From: Saccharomycodes ludwigii | Lineage: Eukaryota; Ascomycota; Saccharomycetes; Saccharomycodales; Saccharomycodaceae | Direction of reading: 5' to 3' | NCBI RefSeq assembly: GCF_020623625.1 | Contig: NC_060200.1 | Coordinates: 814,001-878,000 of the forward strand | DNA: 64,000 nt | In this document: positions 34,855 through 44,849 of the stretch, piece by piece | Position numbering within the stretch: position 1 is the stretch's first letter | Layout of the letters: every line of letters begins with the position of its first letter | Notes under the pieces: generated by a model | The model's database searches: none | Told to the model about the DNA's origin: nothing | The model's input: only the letters and a program-made list of their open reading frames with translations | Made by a program: the position numbers and the translations under genes

Positions 34855-35694
34855 TCATAGCAAACATGGTATTATAGCATATTTAGGTGTTGAAGTTTTC
34901 GAATATTTAATGCCATGCTTATCTTTTCTGTTTTTTAGTTCACTTATATAGTAATATGACTGTTGCTCTTTGGCACTACAACTTAGGTTTATGAACACCC
35001 ACAAAAATGCCAAAAAGTATCCTGGATTGGGAGCATAAAGGAAAATGGTTAAGTAAATCATAACTTCATCAAAATAATGTGCACAACATACCCACTTAAA
35101 TAACCCACTACTTGGAAGTGTATATTTAGTTAACTTGCTTAGATATAAATGGTTTTTATATTGATCCAAATTAAAAAATAAGAAGAATAATGTAAATATT
35201 GCAATTCTTGTATACGTGACAAGACCACCATTAGTAACATTTCTATTGACATATGTAATGAAATTAAAACTTGTGTAAAACCATAGCCCGACGATGTAAT
35301 GTGATATATTCATTAATGAAGTCTTACTCTTTTTGGCAACATAAAGCGATTCATATAATCTTCTTAAACTATGTATCAGGTATAAACATGGGACTACTGG
35401 TATACTGTTAGTGTTTTTGGCAATAATGGATTGTATAATGGTTATGATCGACAATAAACTGGATAATAGATAGAAATGATAAAACCAATATTTATATACT
35501 TTGATTTTTAAAAATGATGGGATTTTGGTATTATTTTCATATTGAAAATTTTTAGGTAACGTCTTACCATATTTTAATAGATTGTGTATTTTCCATTCAG
35601 CTAAAAATATACAAAAATATGCAAAGATAAAACTTAAATAAACAATATATTCAACGGATTGTAGGAAAGATTGCTGTGTTAGTTTAGTAAGCAT
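34855..35694 (-). CDS. DFG10: Polyprenol reductase, Dfg10 type
   Basis: ER-membrane reductase that makes dolichol for N-glycosylation; homologue of human SRD5A3. 279 residues (253 in S. cerevisiae). Several membrane segments are seen: about 14-34 (YIVYLSFIFAYFCIFLAEW), 74-95 and others. The steroid 5-alpha-reductase type C-terminal half begins at VPCLYLIHSLRRLYESLYV, with GLFKWVCCAHYFDEVMIYLT, the family's NADPH-site region, and ends with the aromatic Lys-rich tail. It is convergent with CEM1, only 46 bp apart. In S. cerevisiae DFG10 lies between PCL7 and NEO1, so it has moved locally here or there. Confidence 0.88.
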   Translation of the reverse strand: MLTKLTQQSFLQSVEYIVYLSFIFAYFCIFLAEWKIHNLLKYGKTLPKNFQYENNTKIPSFLKIKVYKYWFYHFYLLSSLLSIITIIQSIIAKNTNSIPVVPCLYLIHSLRRLYESLYVAKKSKTSLMNISHYIVGLWFYTSFNFITYVNRNVTNGGLVTYTRIAIFTLFFLFFNLDQYKNHLYLSKLTKYTLPSSGLFKWVCCAHYFDEVMIYLTIFLYAPNPGYFLAFLWVFINLSCSAKEQQSYYYISELKNRKDKHGIKYSKTSTPKYAIIPCLL

Positions 35695-36213
35695 TTGAAA
35701 CTTTTTTGTCTTTTTTTGTTCTGAACTGCTTATAATTGTTATTTTATTGTTATTGGTACGGGGCGGTAGATACGCTTTTACCCAGTTAGTTGAATATTGG
35801 AAAATTAGGTACTACAAATTGTATAATTGATCTGTAATTTTTACTACTTTGGCTAAGATTATTAAATCCAATATGATATATATAGTCTCAGATTTTTTTT
35901 TTTCTTTTATTGTACGTATTTTTTTCAAATCCTTTTTAAATTCAGATAAAAAAAAAAAAAAAAAAAAAAAAAAGAAAAAAACCCTTTGGAGGATTCCGAT
36001 TCAATAATTATTTCCTTCGGCATTTGCCTTTTTTTTTTTTTTTTTTTTTTTCAGATACACAGCCTTCTTTTTAAATAGAGTTACAACTCTTTAATTGAAA
36101 AGTAATATTTCTTTATTGTACAAACCTTCCTTTACTTATTTTTTTTCTTACAAAAAAAAAAAAAAAAAAAAAAGAAAAAGAAAACCTACGAATACCGCTA
36201 TATTATTTGCCTA
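35695..36213. other. Divergent promoter region DFG10/NHA1
   Basis: 519 bp with three long homopolymer runs (A near 35949-35973, T near 36030-36051, A near 36152-36173). No factor site is recognised. Confidence 0.5.
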
Positions 36214-38046
36214 ATGACAACTTGGAAACAGTTAGAAGTATGTGTAAACATCAAAGCAGGTAAAACCGAAAAGCAGATTTCTTTATTTACAATGCCTTGT
36301 ACTTTTAGCTTTATTAATATATGCAAATATGCTTACTAACTTGTAATATTCAATATTCAAATTTCTTCCTACTTATGCAGCTACACGTCTTTTACCTTTA
36401 AAAAATACATCTGTGTTATGATACAAGTTTTTTTATTGACAAGAAAAAAAAAAAAAAAAAAAAAAGACGATAGTAGCAGTTATATATGGAAACTTCGCAT
36501 ACTATATCAAGCTACTCCTTTGGCCTTTTACTTTATGCATTGAAAACACACTATTTAGCCATCCAAATCACATATTGTTTATGCTTGTGTAGGATTTTTC
36601 AGTATTTTATTTTATTTAACATCAGCCTTTGTTAAGGACAAGTTGTATTTGGGGGAACCTGTTTTTTCTTACATCTATGGGCTAATACTTGGACCACATT
36701 GTTTGGGTTGGATAAACCCATCTACATGGATAAACGAAGATAAAATAACTTTGGAATTCAGTAGGATTGTGTTGTGTATTCAAATTTTGTGCAGCACCTT
36801 GGATTTACCTCCCAAATATCTTTGCAAAAAATGGTTTAGCATAAGTATGTTAATCATCCCTTTAATGACGAGCGGTTGGCTTATTGTAGGTGCATTTATT
36901 TACTTACTGATTCCCGGTTATAATTACCCTGCTGGATTATTAATTGCTGGTTGCGTGACTGCAACTGATCCCATTTTGGCGCAATGTGTTGTTACTGGAA
37001 AATTTGCTGCTAGAGTTCCTGCTAGGTTGAAGGATTTACTAGTTTGTGAAAGCGGTGTGAACGATGGTATGGCGTTCCCCTTTGTATATTTATCCCTGTA
37101 TTTACTTATTTATGCTGGTCAAGCTGGAAAGATTATTAAAGATTGGTTGTGTGTGACTATTTTATATGAAGTGATTTTAGGTTCTTTTATTGGTATCTGT
37201 ATTGGGTATTTTGGAAGATCGTGCCTGAAAATTTGTTTTAAAAACGCTTTCTTGCAAACAGCTGACTATATTTCAATGTGTGGATTTCCCATTATGCTGG
37301 GTGTTTTTTGTGCTGGGATCGGTTCAGTGCTAGGTGTTGACGATTTACTAGTTTCATTTTTTGCGGGGTGCTCTTTTTCATGGGATGGGTGGTATATGAA
37401 GCAGGTGGAAATTGAGCATGGTGTAAAGAGTAATTTGGTACCGGTATTGGATTTAATTATGAATATGCTATATTTCATATATTATGCAACAACAATCCCA
37501 TGGGCAGCTTTTAATGACCACAACCCAATAGATGTTTGGAGATTAATTTTGATTGGAATTGTAGTGATTTTCCTACGTCGTATTCCACTAGTTTTATTAC
37601 TATCTTATGTAATCCCTGATATTAAGAATATAAAAGAGGCCCTATTTGTTGGACATTTTGGTCCGATTGGTGTGAGTGGCATTTTTGCTGCGATCGTATC
37701 CAAATCAGAATTGGAAAAGATCTTGTTTTCCCAGGAAAAGGATTTCCCGATGTCACAATTATTATTATCAAGTGCTAACGTTGATACAGGAAAATATGGA
37801 CATGAACGCAATAAATTGGTCATGGATACCATATGGCCAATTGTTTGTTTTATCATTTTAGTTTCTATGCTTGTCCATGGTGGATCAATACCTGTTATTA
37901 TGTTGTACAAGTATGCATTTTGTACTGAGAAGACTGATGATGCCCTTAGTGAATCTAATGATGCCCTTAGTGAATCTAATGATGCCCTTAGTGAATCTAA
38001 TGTCACATACAGTGTTGTTGATAATAATGGTATTAAAAATTGTTGA
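36214..38046 (+). CDS. NHA1: Plasma-membrane Na+/H+ antiporter, Nha1/Sod2 type, spliced
   Basis: Exports Na+ and K+ in exchange for protons. Exons: 36214-36237 (MTTWKQLE) and 36559-38046, giving 503 residues. The join MTTWKQLE-PSKSHIVYACVG aligns with yeast MAIWEQLEVSKAHVAYACVG. Membrane helices follow the CPA1 pattern, with the ion-site motif CVTATDPILAQCVV, the acidic SGVNDGMAFPF, FGSVLGVDDLLVSFFAG-like GSVLGVDDLL, and FVGHFGPIGVSGIFAA. The S. cerevisiae protein has a hydrophilic tail of over 500 residues; here only about 60 remain after the core, ending in three copies of DALSESN. That resembles S. pombe Sod2. It is absent from this neighbourhood in S. cerevisiae. Confidence 0.88.
36238..36558 (+). 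other. NHA1 intron
   Basis: 321 nt starting GTATGT (36238) and ending CTATTTAG (36558), phase 0. TACTAAC lies at 36334-36340, unusually far (218 nt) from the acceptor; an earlier CAG at 36380 would give a stop after six codons. The acceptor TAG is also an in-frame stop, so the unspliced frame lacks any start. Confidence 0.8.
37939..38001 (+). repeat. Three perfect 21-bp tandem repeats in NHA1
   Basis: Three identical 21-bp units (37939-37959, 37960-37980, 37981-38001) code for DALSESN three times at the NHA1 C-terminus. Their identity at the DNA level indicates recent duplication. Confidence 0.97.
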
Positions 38047-38427
38047 ATTTTTTTTTTTTGTTCATCAATCATTTTATAGACGTATAAAAATATCACGAGT
38101 AAGTGTTGAGAAAGAAAAGTCGGGATAAGGCTACTTAGATTAGAAAACTTGACGAATAATAAATAATATTAATATTAGGAATAAATAAAGGAAAACAAGA
38201 AAAAAACAAAAAAAAAAAAGAAATTCAATAATAAATAATTAATATATATATATATATATGGTAAAAGGAAAAAAAAAAAAAAAAAAAAAAGAAACAGAAT
38301 ACATACACTGAATATAATAATGTCACATCTTTATTATTATTATTTTTTCTTACCAAACTTCTATTTTCATCAGCACCAATAACACTATTATTTCTATTTT
38401 TGCTCTCCCAGTCCCTACACTGTTATC
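38047..38427. other. Convergent intergenic region NHA1/FCY2
   Basis: 381 bp between two 3' ends. It has a T run right after the NHA1 stop, an (AT)n run near 38240-38259 and an A run near 38269-38290. Nothing else is seen. Confidence 0.5.
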
Positions 38428-40029
38428 CTAACGACCTGTATACTTTATTTCTAAAGGTCTAAATATGAGATATATAACCAAAGCCCAACCAAAGCCCATT
38501 TCAAAACCAATATCACCACCATATTCACCAATCAATCTACCAATTTGACCATTCCAATAAGTTTCACTCATTCCAAGGGCAACACCAAACCCACCAGCAA
38601 TCAAGGCAAAAGTACCAGCATAACCAACGGGTAATTTATCCCACCTGTTCCAATCATCAACGTTATAATTGGAAAAACTGTTTTTTCTGAAAATAAGGTG
38701 CTCGGACATGGAAATGGCAATGTAAATACCCAAATAATAGGCGATGGCACTCATAAAAGAGGACATGAAATTTGTAAAGGCATAATAGGCAGCAATGGAA
38801 ATACCGATGGTAATACCGTTCCCGGCAATGGTCCAAAATGGTCTTGGGACTTTAGATAAAGGTTCCCAAAAGGATTGTGCACCCAAGGCAATAGAATACA
38901 TATTTGGAATATTATTGGCAATTGTAGACATGGCCAAAATAACACAGCAAAATTGGCCAAATCCGTGTAGAGAATCTTCGGCCAAGATACCGAAAATCAA
39001 ACCACCATTCCCGTATTCATTGTATAGACTGGTCAACTTTGGAGAGTTAGCGATACAAGCAGCAGCAGCAGCACCCAAAACTAGAGTGAAAATCAATGGA
39101 GTTAACAACCCAACGACTAGGGAACAGAACAACTTTGGCTTGTTGATAGTTCTTGGCATATAGACGGTGTAATCCGCAGCATAGGTAGTCCACCCAGCAG
39201 CAAAACCAAAAATAGAGCCACCAAAACTTAAAACACCACCGGCAGTTGTTGGACCACCGCCCCATGGGCCATTTTCAAAAGTGTCCAATTTCCTTAGTCT
39301 GGCAATAATAACCAAAAAGACCGCAAAATTGGGGATCCAAGACCATTTTTCATAAGTGTGAATAACTTTATAACCAAAAAAGGTGACCATGATAGTACCA
39401 ACACAGATAATCAAGCAACCGGCCCATGGAGGACAAGAGTGCGGTTTGTTAACCATGTATAATAATTGTGCAGAAGCAATAGTATTAACACTACCCCAGC
39501 CTACACAAGCAATACAGTTAACTAAACAAAAAATACGGGCCGTTATGTTACCCAATAAATATCTACTTAAAACCATTTGTCTTAAGCCCAATTCAGCACC
39601 AAAAACAGAAAAATAGGCAACTGGTAGCATACCTAATATACTAAAAAATATAATGGTTAGAACAGAAGCACCAAAATTCAAACCAAAAATAGGAATACCA
39701 ATGACACCCAAGGTGAACGAAGCCAAAACCATATTGGCACTAAACCACATGGATGCTGCACCAATCACAGAATTATCAGTTTTCTCCTCGTCAGTAATTG
39801 GTTCAATACCTTTAGTTTCTGCATTTAACTTTAGAGACCACCTAATGAAAAAGGGTAATTTCTTTTCTTCAGTGTATTCGAAATTATCTTCATCTGGATT
39901 ATTTATTGGTAAGGAATCAGTTTCTTGTTCTTCTTCGTATAATTTATATTCTGGATCCTTCTTTTCCAAGTCGATAAATTCCTGAATATTATTAGTATTA
40001 TGTGGTTCGTAACCTGATGATGAGGTCAT
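38428..40029 (-). CDS. FCY2: Purine-cytosine permease (Fcy2 family)
   Basis: Proton symporter for cytosine, adenine, guanine and hypoxanthine in the plasma membrane (NCS1 family). 533 residues, the same as S. cerevisiae Fcy2, with about 12 membrane segments. Conserved stretches are SLKLNAETKGIEPITDEEK before the first helix, AASMWFSANMVLASF, FGAELGLRQMVLSRYLLGNI, FGFAAGWTTYAADYTVYMP and ANNIPNMYSIALGAQSFW. The end RPLEIKYTGR is family-typical. By position (beside CEM1, before PCL6) it matches FCY21 rather than FCY2, so it may be the single ancestor-like member. Vitamin B6 transporter Tpn1 is a more distant relative and less likely. Confidence 0.93.
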   Translation of the reverse strand: MTSSSGYEPHNTNNIQEFIDLEKKDPEYKLYEEEQETDSLPINNPDEDNFEYTEEKKLPFFIRWSLKLNAETKGIEPITDEEKTDNSVIGAASMWFSANMVLASFTLGVIGIPIFGLNFGASVLTIIFFSILGMLPVAYFSVFGAELGLRQMVLSRYLLGNITARIFCLVNCIACVGWGSVNTIASAQLLYMVNKPHSCPPWAGCLIICVGTIMVTFFGYKVIHTYEKWSWIPNFAVFLVIIARLRKLDTFENGPWGGGPTTAGGVLSFGGSIFGFAAGWTTYAADYTVYMPRTINKPKLFCSLVVGLLTPLIFTLVLGAAAAACIANSPKLTSLYNEYGNGGLIFGILAEDSLHGFGQFCCVILAMSTIANNIPNMYSIALGAQSFWEPLSKVPRPFWTIAGNGITIGISIAAYYAFTNFMSSFMSAIAYYLGIYIAISMSEHLIFRKNSFSNYNVDDWNRWDKLPVGYAGTFALIAGGFGVALGMSETYWNGQIGRLIGEYGGDIGFEMGFGWALVIYLIFRPLEIKYTGR

Positions 40030-41000
40030 CTTTATATTATTATTATTGTCGTTGTTATTTTTTATTTGTTATTAAACTGTCTATTATTCTATCAATTTTT
40101 TTTTTTTCCCCCCCTGGTATTGAAAATAAATGATTTATTGGAATAAAAGAAAGAAGGAAAAAAAAAGAAGGAAAAAAGACCTAACGGCAATAACAATAAT
40201 AACATCACTTGATATAACAAAAGAAGATGTATGTATATATAAGAAGAAAAAGAAGAGGTGAAAATAAGAAAATAATAAAATGATAAAAAAAAAGAAAAGT
40301 TTTTCTCTACGTTTTTATTTTATTTAAATAATAAGGATTCAATTAGTTAATAAGATAAGGGAATATGGTTAAGATGTTAGATACGACATGTTATTATAAT
40401 ATAATGGATAGAAATAAGCGGGTTTCTCACCAGATTTATGACAAACAATTTTTATTTATTTAAAGTAGTCAAAGTAATTTAGTTTATAAAAATAAGAACA
40501 AGAAAGAGATAAGCCATATTTCTAACAAATTCATCTTTTTTATTAACATATTAAAATAAATGTTATTTTCATGTTTGTTATTATTATTATTTAATATCAT
40601 ATATTTTTAATACGGCGTTTTATTAATTTATTTTTTCATTTTTTCCTCTTTTCTTTTTTTCCTTCTTGGTATGCATCTGTATTAAGGTATATTATAAATA
40701 TAAATATAAATATATATTACTACCTTTATTCTTGCTACGAGATAACTCAGACAAAATAATTTGTAAATAATACACAAATAAATTTAAAAAAAAAAAAAAA
40801 AAAAAAAGTTGTGATCCAGAACAAAATATGCAGACTATTTCTTATCAGAAGACAAAAGAACCAAAAAAAAAAATAAAAAAAAAAAAAAAAACGTTAAAAA
40901 AAAAATTAAAATTTCAATAAATGTATATTTTTTTTTTTTTATCGTCAAAAATTGCCTATTTTTACTTGTTGTTGTCACCCCCCTCTTTTCTCTTTATCTC

Positions 41001-41037
41001 GGAACTTCCATGCGGAACTTCCATGCGGAACCTCCAT
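41001..41037. repeat. Three tandem copies of GGAACTTCCATGC
   Basis: Two perfect and one diverged 13-bp units. Each begins with GGAACTTCC, itself an inverted GGAA/TTCC repeat. The patch is much GC-richer than its surroundings. Confidence 0.85.
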
Positions 41038-41082
41038 TTACCCACCCAAATTGTCTCCTTTTCAAGATTTAAAAAAAAAAAG

Positions 41083-41126
41083 AAGAAGTTAAACAAGCAA
41101 TAGCAATTTATTTTGTTTAACTTCTT
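41083..41126. repeat. 14-bp perfect inverted repeat downstream of PCL6/7
   Basis: AAGAAGTTAAACAA (41083-41096) is complementary to TTGTTTAACTTCTT (41113-41126), loop 16 nt. A and T runs outside extend the pairing partly. It lies about 200 bp past the PCL6/7 stop on that gene's strand. Confidence 0.8.
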
Positions 41127-41329
41127 TTTCTTTCCTTCTACGATAAAATTAAAAAAAAAAATTATATACATACAAACACACACACCTATTTTGAATATCC
41201 ACAAAAATAAAAGTGTAATCAAATATTTCCCATAACAACCAAATATACCCTATTTATTCTAACCATAAAGCAACCATTCTCTATTAAACATTCTTGTTGT
41301 AAAGACATATGGACAATCGTTTGTTCCAC

Positions 41330-42474
41330 TTACAATCCTACTACGTTTTTAGTAATAAGACCTGGATCAGTACTCTTACTTGTATTATTTACACCATTTA
41401 TACTAGCACTGTTGTGATTGTTGTTGTTGTTGCCGTCGTTGTTACCATTAGCGCCACCGTTATTACTTTGCTGCCCTTCTTGTCCTTCTTCCAGAGCATT
41501 TTCCTTGGTCCAGAACTTAAACAATAAGTCAGCGTATTTCTGTAAATCTTCAACGGTAATAATTAATTCAAAATTACACAATATTAGGAACTGTAGCTCT
41601 AAATTATTCAATTCTTGACAAGATAATCCACCAACCCTTGCATATCTGGAGTTTGCATAGTAAAAATCACTGAAAAACTTGGTAGACACTGTAACACCCG
41701 CTATAATTAACCTATGTATGTTATAACTGTCCATAACAAACTTCTGTCTATTTGTTATTGTACCATTGCCATTGCCACTGTCTATGTCACCGGTGTCATT
41801 TGTAGTACCTCCAATATTATTGTTATATCTTTTCGCTATTCTATCAAAATATACCAATAAGGACAAAAATACATCATTTGTAGTGGGACAAAACTTAAAA
41901 ATTCTTTTTAAATAATTTTCCAAACTTATACCTGGTATTGTTTTCCCCTTAAAACTCATCAAACTTTTATTGTACTTTCCAGAAGCTTTGGTATCATTAT
42001 TATCTCTAACATTACCTTCAACGTCACCTTGGTGTAACCTATCATTGGATCTTACTATTTTCGTTAACAAACACGATAACATATCCAATAATTTATCCGT
42101 TGGAAAAGTAGCAATATCAATTAGAGGATTGGTAATAATAGGCCTTTTTATTGGTTGTGCGATATGTATCGGATTTTCCTTCATCAATTGTTTAATGTAC
42201 CTGTCCAAAGCCTCGTTGGTGCTACACTTATCAGTTTCGCTACAATTGCTATACAACATATCTATTGGCGGGTTTTGTAACATTGCTGCCGAATTGTATA
42301 ATGTATGGTTATTATTTGTATCTCTTTCAAATTTTACATTAGTATTATAACGTTTGGATGTTGTACTATCATTAGTACTAATCCTACTAATAATATTGCT
42401 ATTATTATAACGTTTAGATGTTAATGTGGTTGCTGTACTGTCATTAGTGCTAATTCTACTGATATTATTATTAC

Positions 42475-42527
<53 letters not shown>

Positions 42528-43591
42528 CTATTCTGAGTATTGTATTGGCTAGACGTCGAGGAGCTTGGCGAATACTGAACAATTTCTACGCCATTAGTGT
42601 TATTCAGCTGTGGAATATGAATGTTATTTACAATGTTATTTATAATATTATTAGACACATTATTACTATTATTACACTTGGGTGCATTATCTTCGTTAAT
42701 AATGTTGGCGCACTTTTCGTTTTTTTTTTTATCAACATTTTCATTAGTATCTTCCAAGGCTGCGCTTATGCTTGCTTTCCGATCATTCCCGTTCTTAGAA
42801 TCGACATCGTTGTCAAGCAATATATCTCCATGTGCATATCGGAAATAGTTAGGTGTGTGTTCTGTGGGGCTATAATACATGTCTTCTTTATCATCATTAT
42901 CATTCACGTCTTTAATATGATTATAGTTGGTGCTAGTACTGGCATCATCACTATTATCTTCTATAGCAGATTCAGGGACAGACATGGTAGTATCATATCT
43001 ATACTCATCATCCTCATCCTCATCATCAATTACTTCATTTGTCTGTGTGTCATAATGGCGATGATTGCTAATATCAGCAGCGTTGTTATGTTTTGTAGCA
43101 TCATCATATACCCTAGAATCATCCGCATTATCAGACTCTTTGGTGTTATCTATAATTAAACTGCTGTGGCTTCCTAGGGTAATATAGGAGTTTTTACGAG
43201 TGAGATTAGAACTGGTCGTTTTATATAATTGATTGCTCCTACTTCTGGATTTTTTCAAATATAAGGGTGTGCCGACGTATTCATCATAAAAATTGGCCTC
43301 AGGAATACTATTAATGTTGTTAGCTAATGACCCTTTAGTCAAGGTAGATGTACCACCATCACCAGTATCACCAACAGTTGTATAATATGATGATAAGGAA
43401 GACGTGGATACCCTTTTTAGCTTCCTAAATCCGGTCTTAGCAGCATTATCATCATTTTCAGTGTTAGTAGTGTTCATATTTATTGTACTTGCATCTGTAG
43501 GAAGCGCACTTGTACTAGGTTCGTTTATCATAGTAGTAGCAGCAGTAGAACCATTATTATAATGGTTTGCCACACTAGTGTGATTATTCAT
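41330..43591 (-). CDS. PCL7: Pho85 cyclin, Pcl6/Pcl7 type
   Basis: Cyclin partner of the kinase Pho85 in the Pho80-like subfamily, linked to glycogen and phosphate control. The cyclin box is C-terminal, about residues 487-690 of 753: IATFPTDKLLDMLSCLLTKIV, FKFCPTTNDVFLSLLVYFDRI, NIHRLIIAGVTVSTKFFSDFYY, NSRYARVGGLSCQELNNLEL and QFLILCNFELIIT. Two insertions (Asn/Thr/Gly-rich) split the box. The N-terminal 480 residues are low complexity, with an Asn run and a local duplication of ISRISTNDST. S. cerevisiae Pcl6 and Pcl7 are much shorter (about 420 and 285 aa as I recall). This single gene corresponds to both and lies beside PET117 and MMF1 as expected. Confidence 0.92.
42341..42526 (-). repeat. 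Tandem duplication and poly-Asn tract in PCL6/7
   Basis: Two related units (about 42341-42400 and 42401-42472) each encode an ISRISTNDST...SKRYN segment. Next to them an (ATT)n tract at about 42475-42526 encodes a run of Asn. Differences between the units show the duplication is not fresh. Confidence 0.85.
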
Positions 43592-44582
43592 GGTATAACT
43601 TTTTTTTTTTTTTTATTTACTGCACTGGTTTATTACACAATTTTCTTATATGATTGCACTTCTTAGTTCTCTTTTTGAAAAATCTTCAGATTTTTATCTT
43701 TAAATATACGGATGTATTCAAAAATAGTTAATTTCTTTTCAGGTTTTTATAAGTTGGTAATTTAATCCTATGTATAGCTTGTATAATAATCGTTATTGCT
43801 TTTGCCTTTATTGTTGTTGTTATAACTCAAACAAACAAACAAACAAACAAACAAAAAAAAAAAAAAAAAAAAACAAAAAAAAAAAATTTTTTTAAATATA
43901 CAAACCAAGCAAGTATGATAATAATTAATAAAGATTAAGGGGGAGGCTGTATAGAAAGAAATAAGCAAAGGCAGAAGCATCATCCGCGAAAAAAAGGAAA
44001 AAAGGAAAAAAGGAAAATAAATAAAAAAATAAATGTAAAGACAAAACGTCGATACGGAAAGATCTTCGTTACAAAATCAAATTTAAACATTATAAACAAA
44101 AGGCTTTTTTTTCAACTTCATTCTCAATTAAACCATTGCTAAAGTCTTTATTTTGGATTTTTTCATATAAAATTATCCACTTCTATCCTTTATAGTTCAA
44201 AGTCATACGTGGTCCTTATAATAGTTTTTAATAGGCAATTTTAAGTTCATCTATTTCATGGAAATCATTACAACAAATATCAATATAAATCTTTACCATG
44301 CAAAGAGAAACACAAAGATCCTTGGAAATATAACAAAATATAAACCTTAAACACTTATAAACCTAAATAAATTTGATTCAAACTATTTTTTTAAAAATAT
44401 AACTTTTTTTGTTGTTTCAGTGTATTTATCACAGAATTCTTGACAATAATATTTACAAGATACATCTAATTTTTTTTTTTTTTTTTGTCTTGTCTTGTCT
44501 TGTTTTGTTTTTTCCCCCACAGTTCATGGAAAATATAGACCTCTCCTTCATTTTTACAAATAACATAACTATCTATACCAGC
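43592..44582. other. Intergenic region PCL6/7-PET117
   Basis: About 1 kb: PCL6/7 promoter at the left, PET117 3' flank at the right. It holds a T run at 43600-43614 (sense poly(A) before the PCL ATG), an (AAAC)n array near 43827-43853 followed by A runs, and a (CTTGT)n array near 44488-44508. No gene is seen. Confidence 0.5.
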
Positions 44583-44849
44583 TCAATCTTCATGTTTGTT
44601 ATCACTACTCACTATATCACCATTCAAAGGTTGAACACTTTCATATTTTCTCTTTAATTCTTGTTGCATTTCATGGTCATTTCTGTTTAAATTTCTTTTC
44701 CTTTCTTTTTCTTCCATTCTTTTGGCATCTTTGATCGGACCCCCATGTAAGGTTTGTCTTTCTAGTTCCTGAACATAATGAACACCTATAATTGTACTAA
44801 AACTTATTAGACAAGATAAACCCAATGTTATTTTACTAGCTTTGCTCAT
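44583..44849 (-). CDS. PET117: Cytochrome c oxidase assembly factor Pet117
   Basis: Small inner-membrane mitochondrial protein needed to assemble cytochrome c oxidase, acting with the heme A synthase Cox15. 88 residues (107 in S. cerevisiae). One membrane segment at about 8-26 (TLGLSCLISFSTIIGVHYV) leads into the family signature HYVQELERQTLHGGPIKDAKR. A charged helix follows, ending in MQQELKRKYESVQPLNGDIV, typical of fungal Pet117. The start gives MSKASKITLG, the conserved N-terminus. It lies between PCL6/7 and MMF1 as YER058W does in S. cerevisiae. Confidence 0.95.
   Translation of the reverse strand: MSKASKITLGLSCLISFSTIIGVHYVQELERQTLHGGPIKDAKRMEEKERKRNLNRNDHEMQQELKRKYESVQPLNGDIVSSDNKHED

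Larger units (their letters stand above)
40030..41329. other. Intergenic region FCY2-PCL6/7
   Basis: 1.3 kb: FCY2 promoter at the left, PCL6/7 3' flank at the right. It has A runs near 40785-40807 and 40863-40891, a 13-bp tandem repeat at 41001-41037, and a 14-bp inverted repeat at 41083-41126. No gene is seen. Confidence 0.5.

Noticed and set aside
36559-38046. NHA1 as a 5'-truncated pseudogene, because the long frame lacks an ATG and begins after a stop.
   Set aside because: A matching upstream exon with a perfect donor restores the conserved N-terminus, and the frame is intact throughout.
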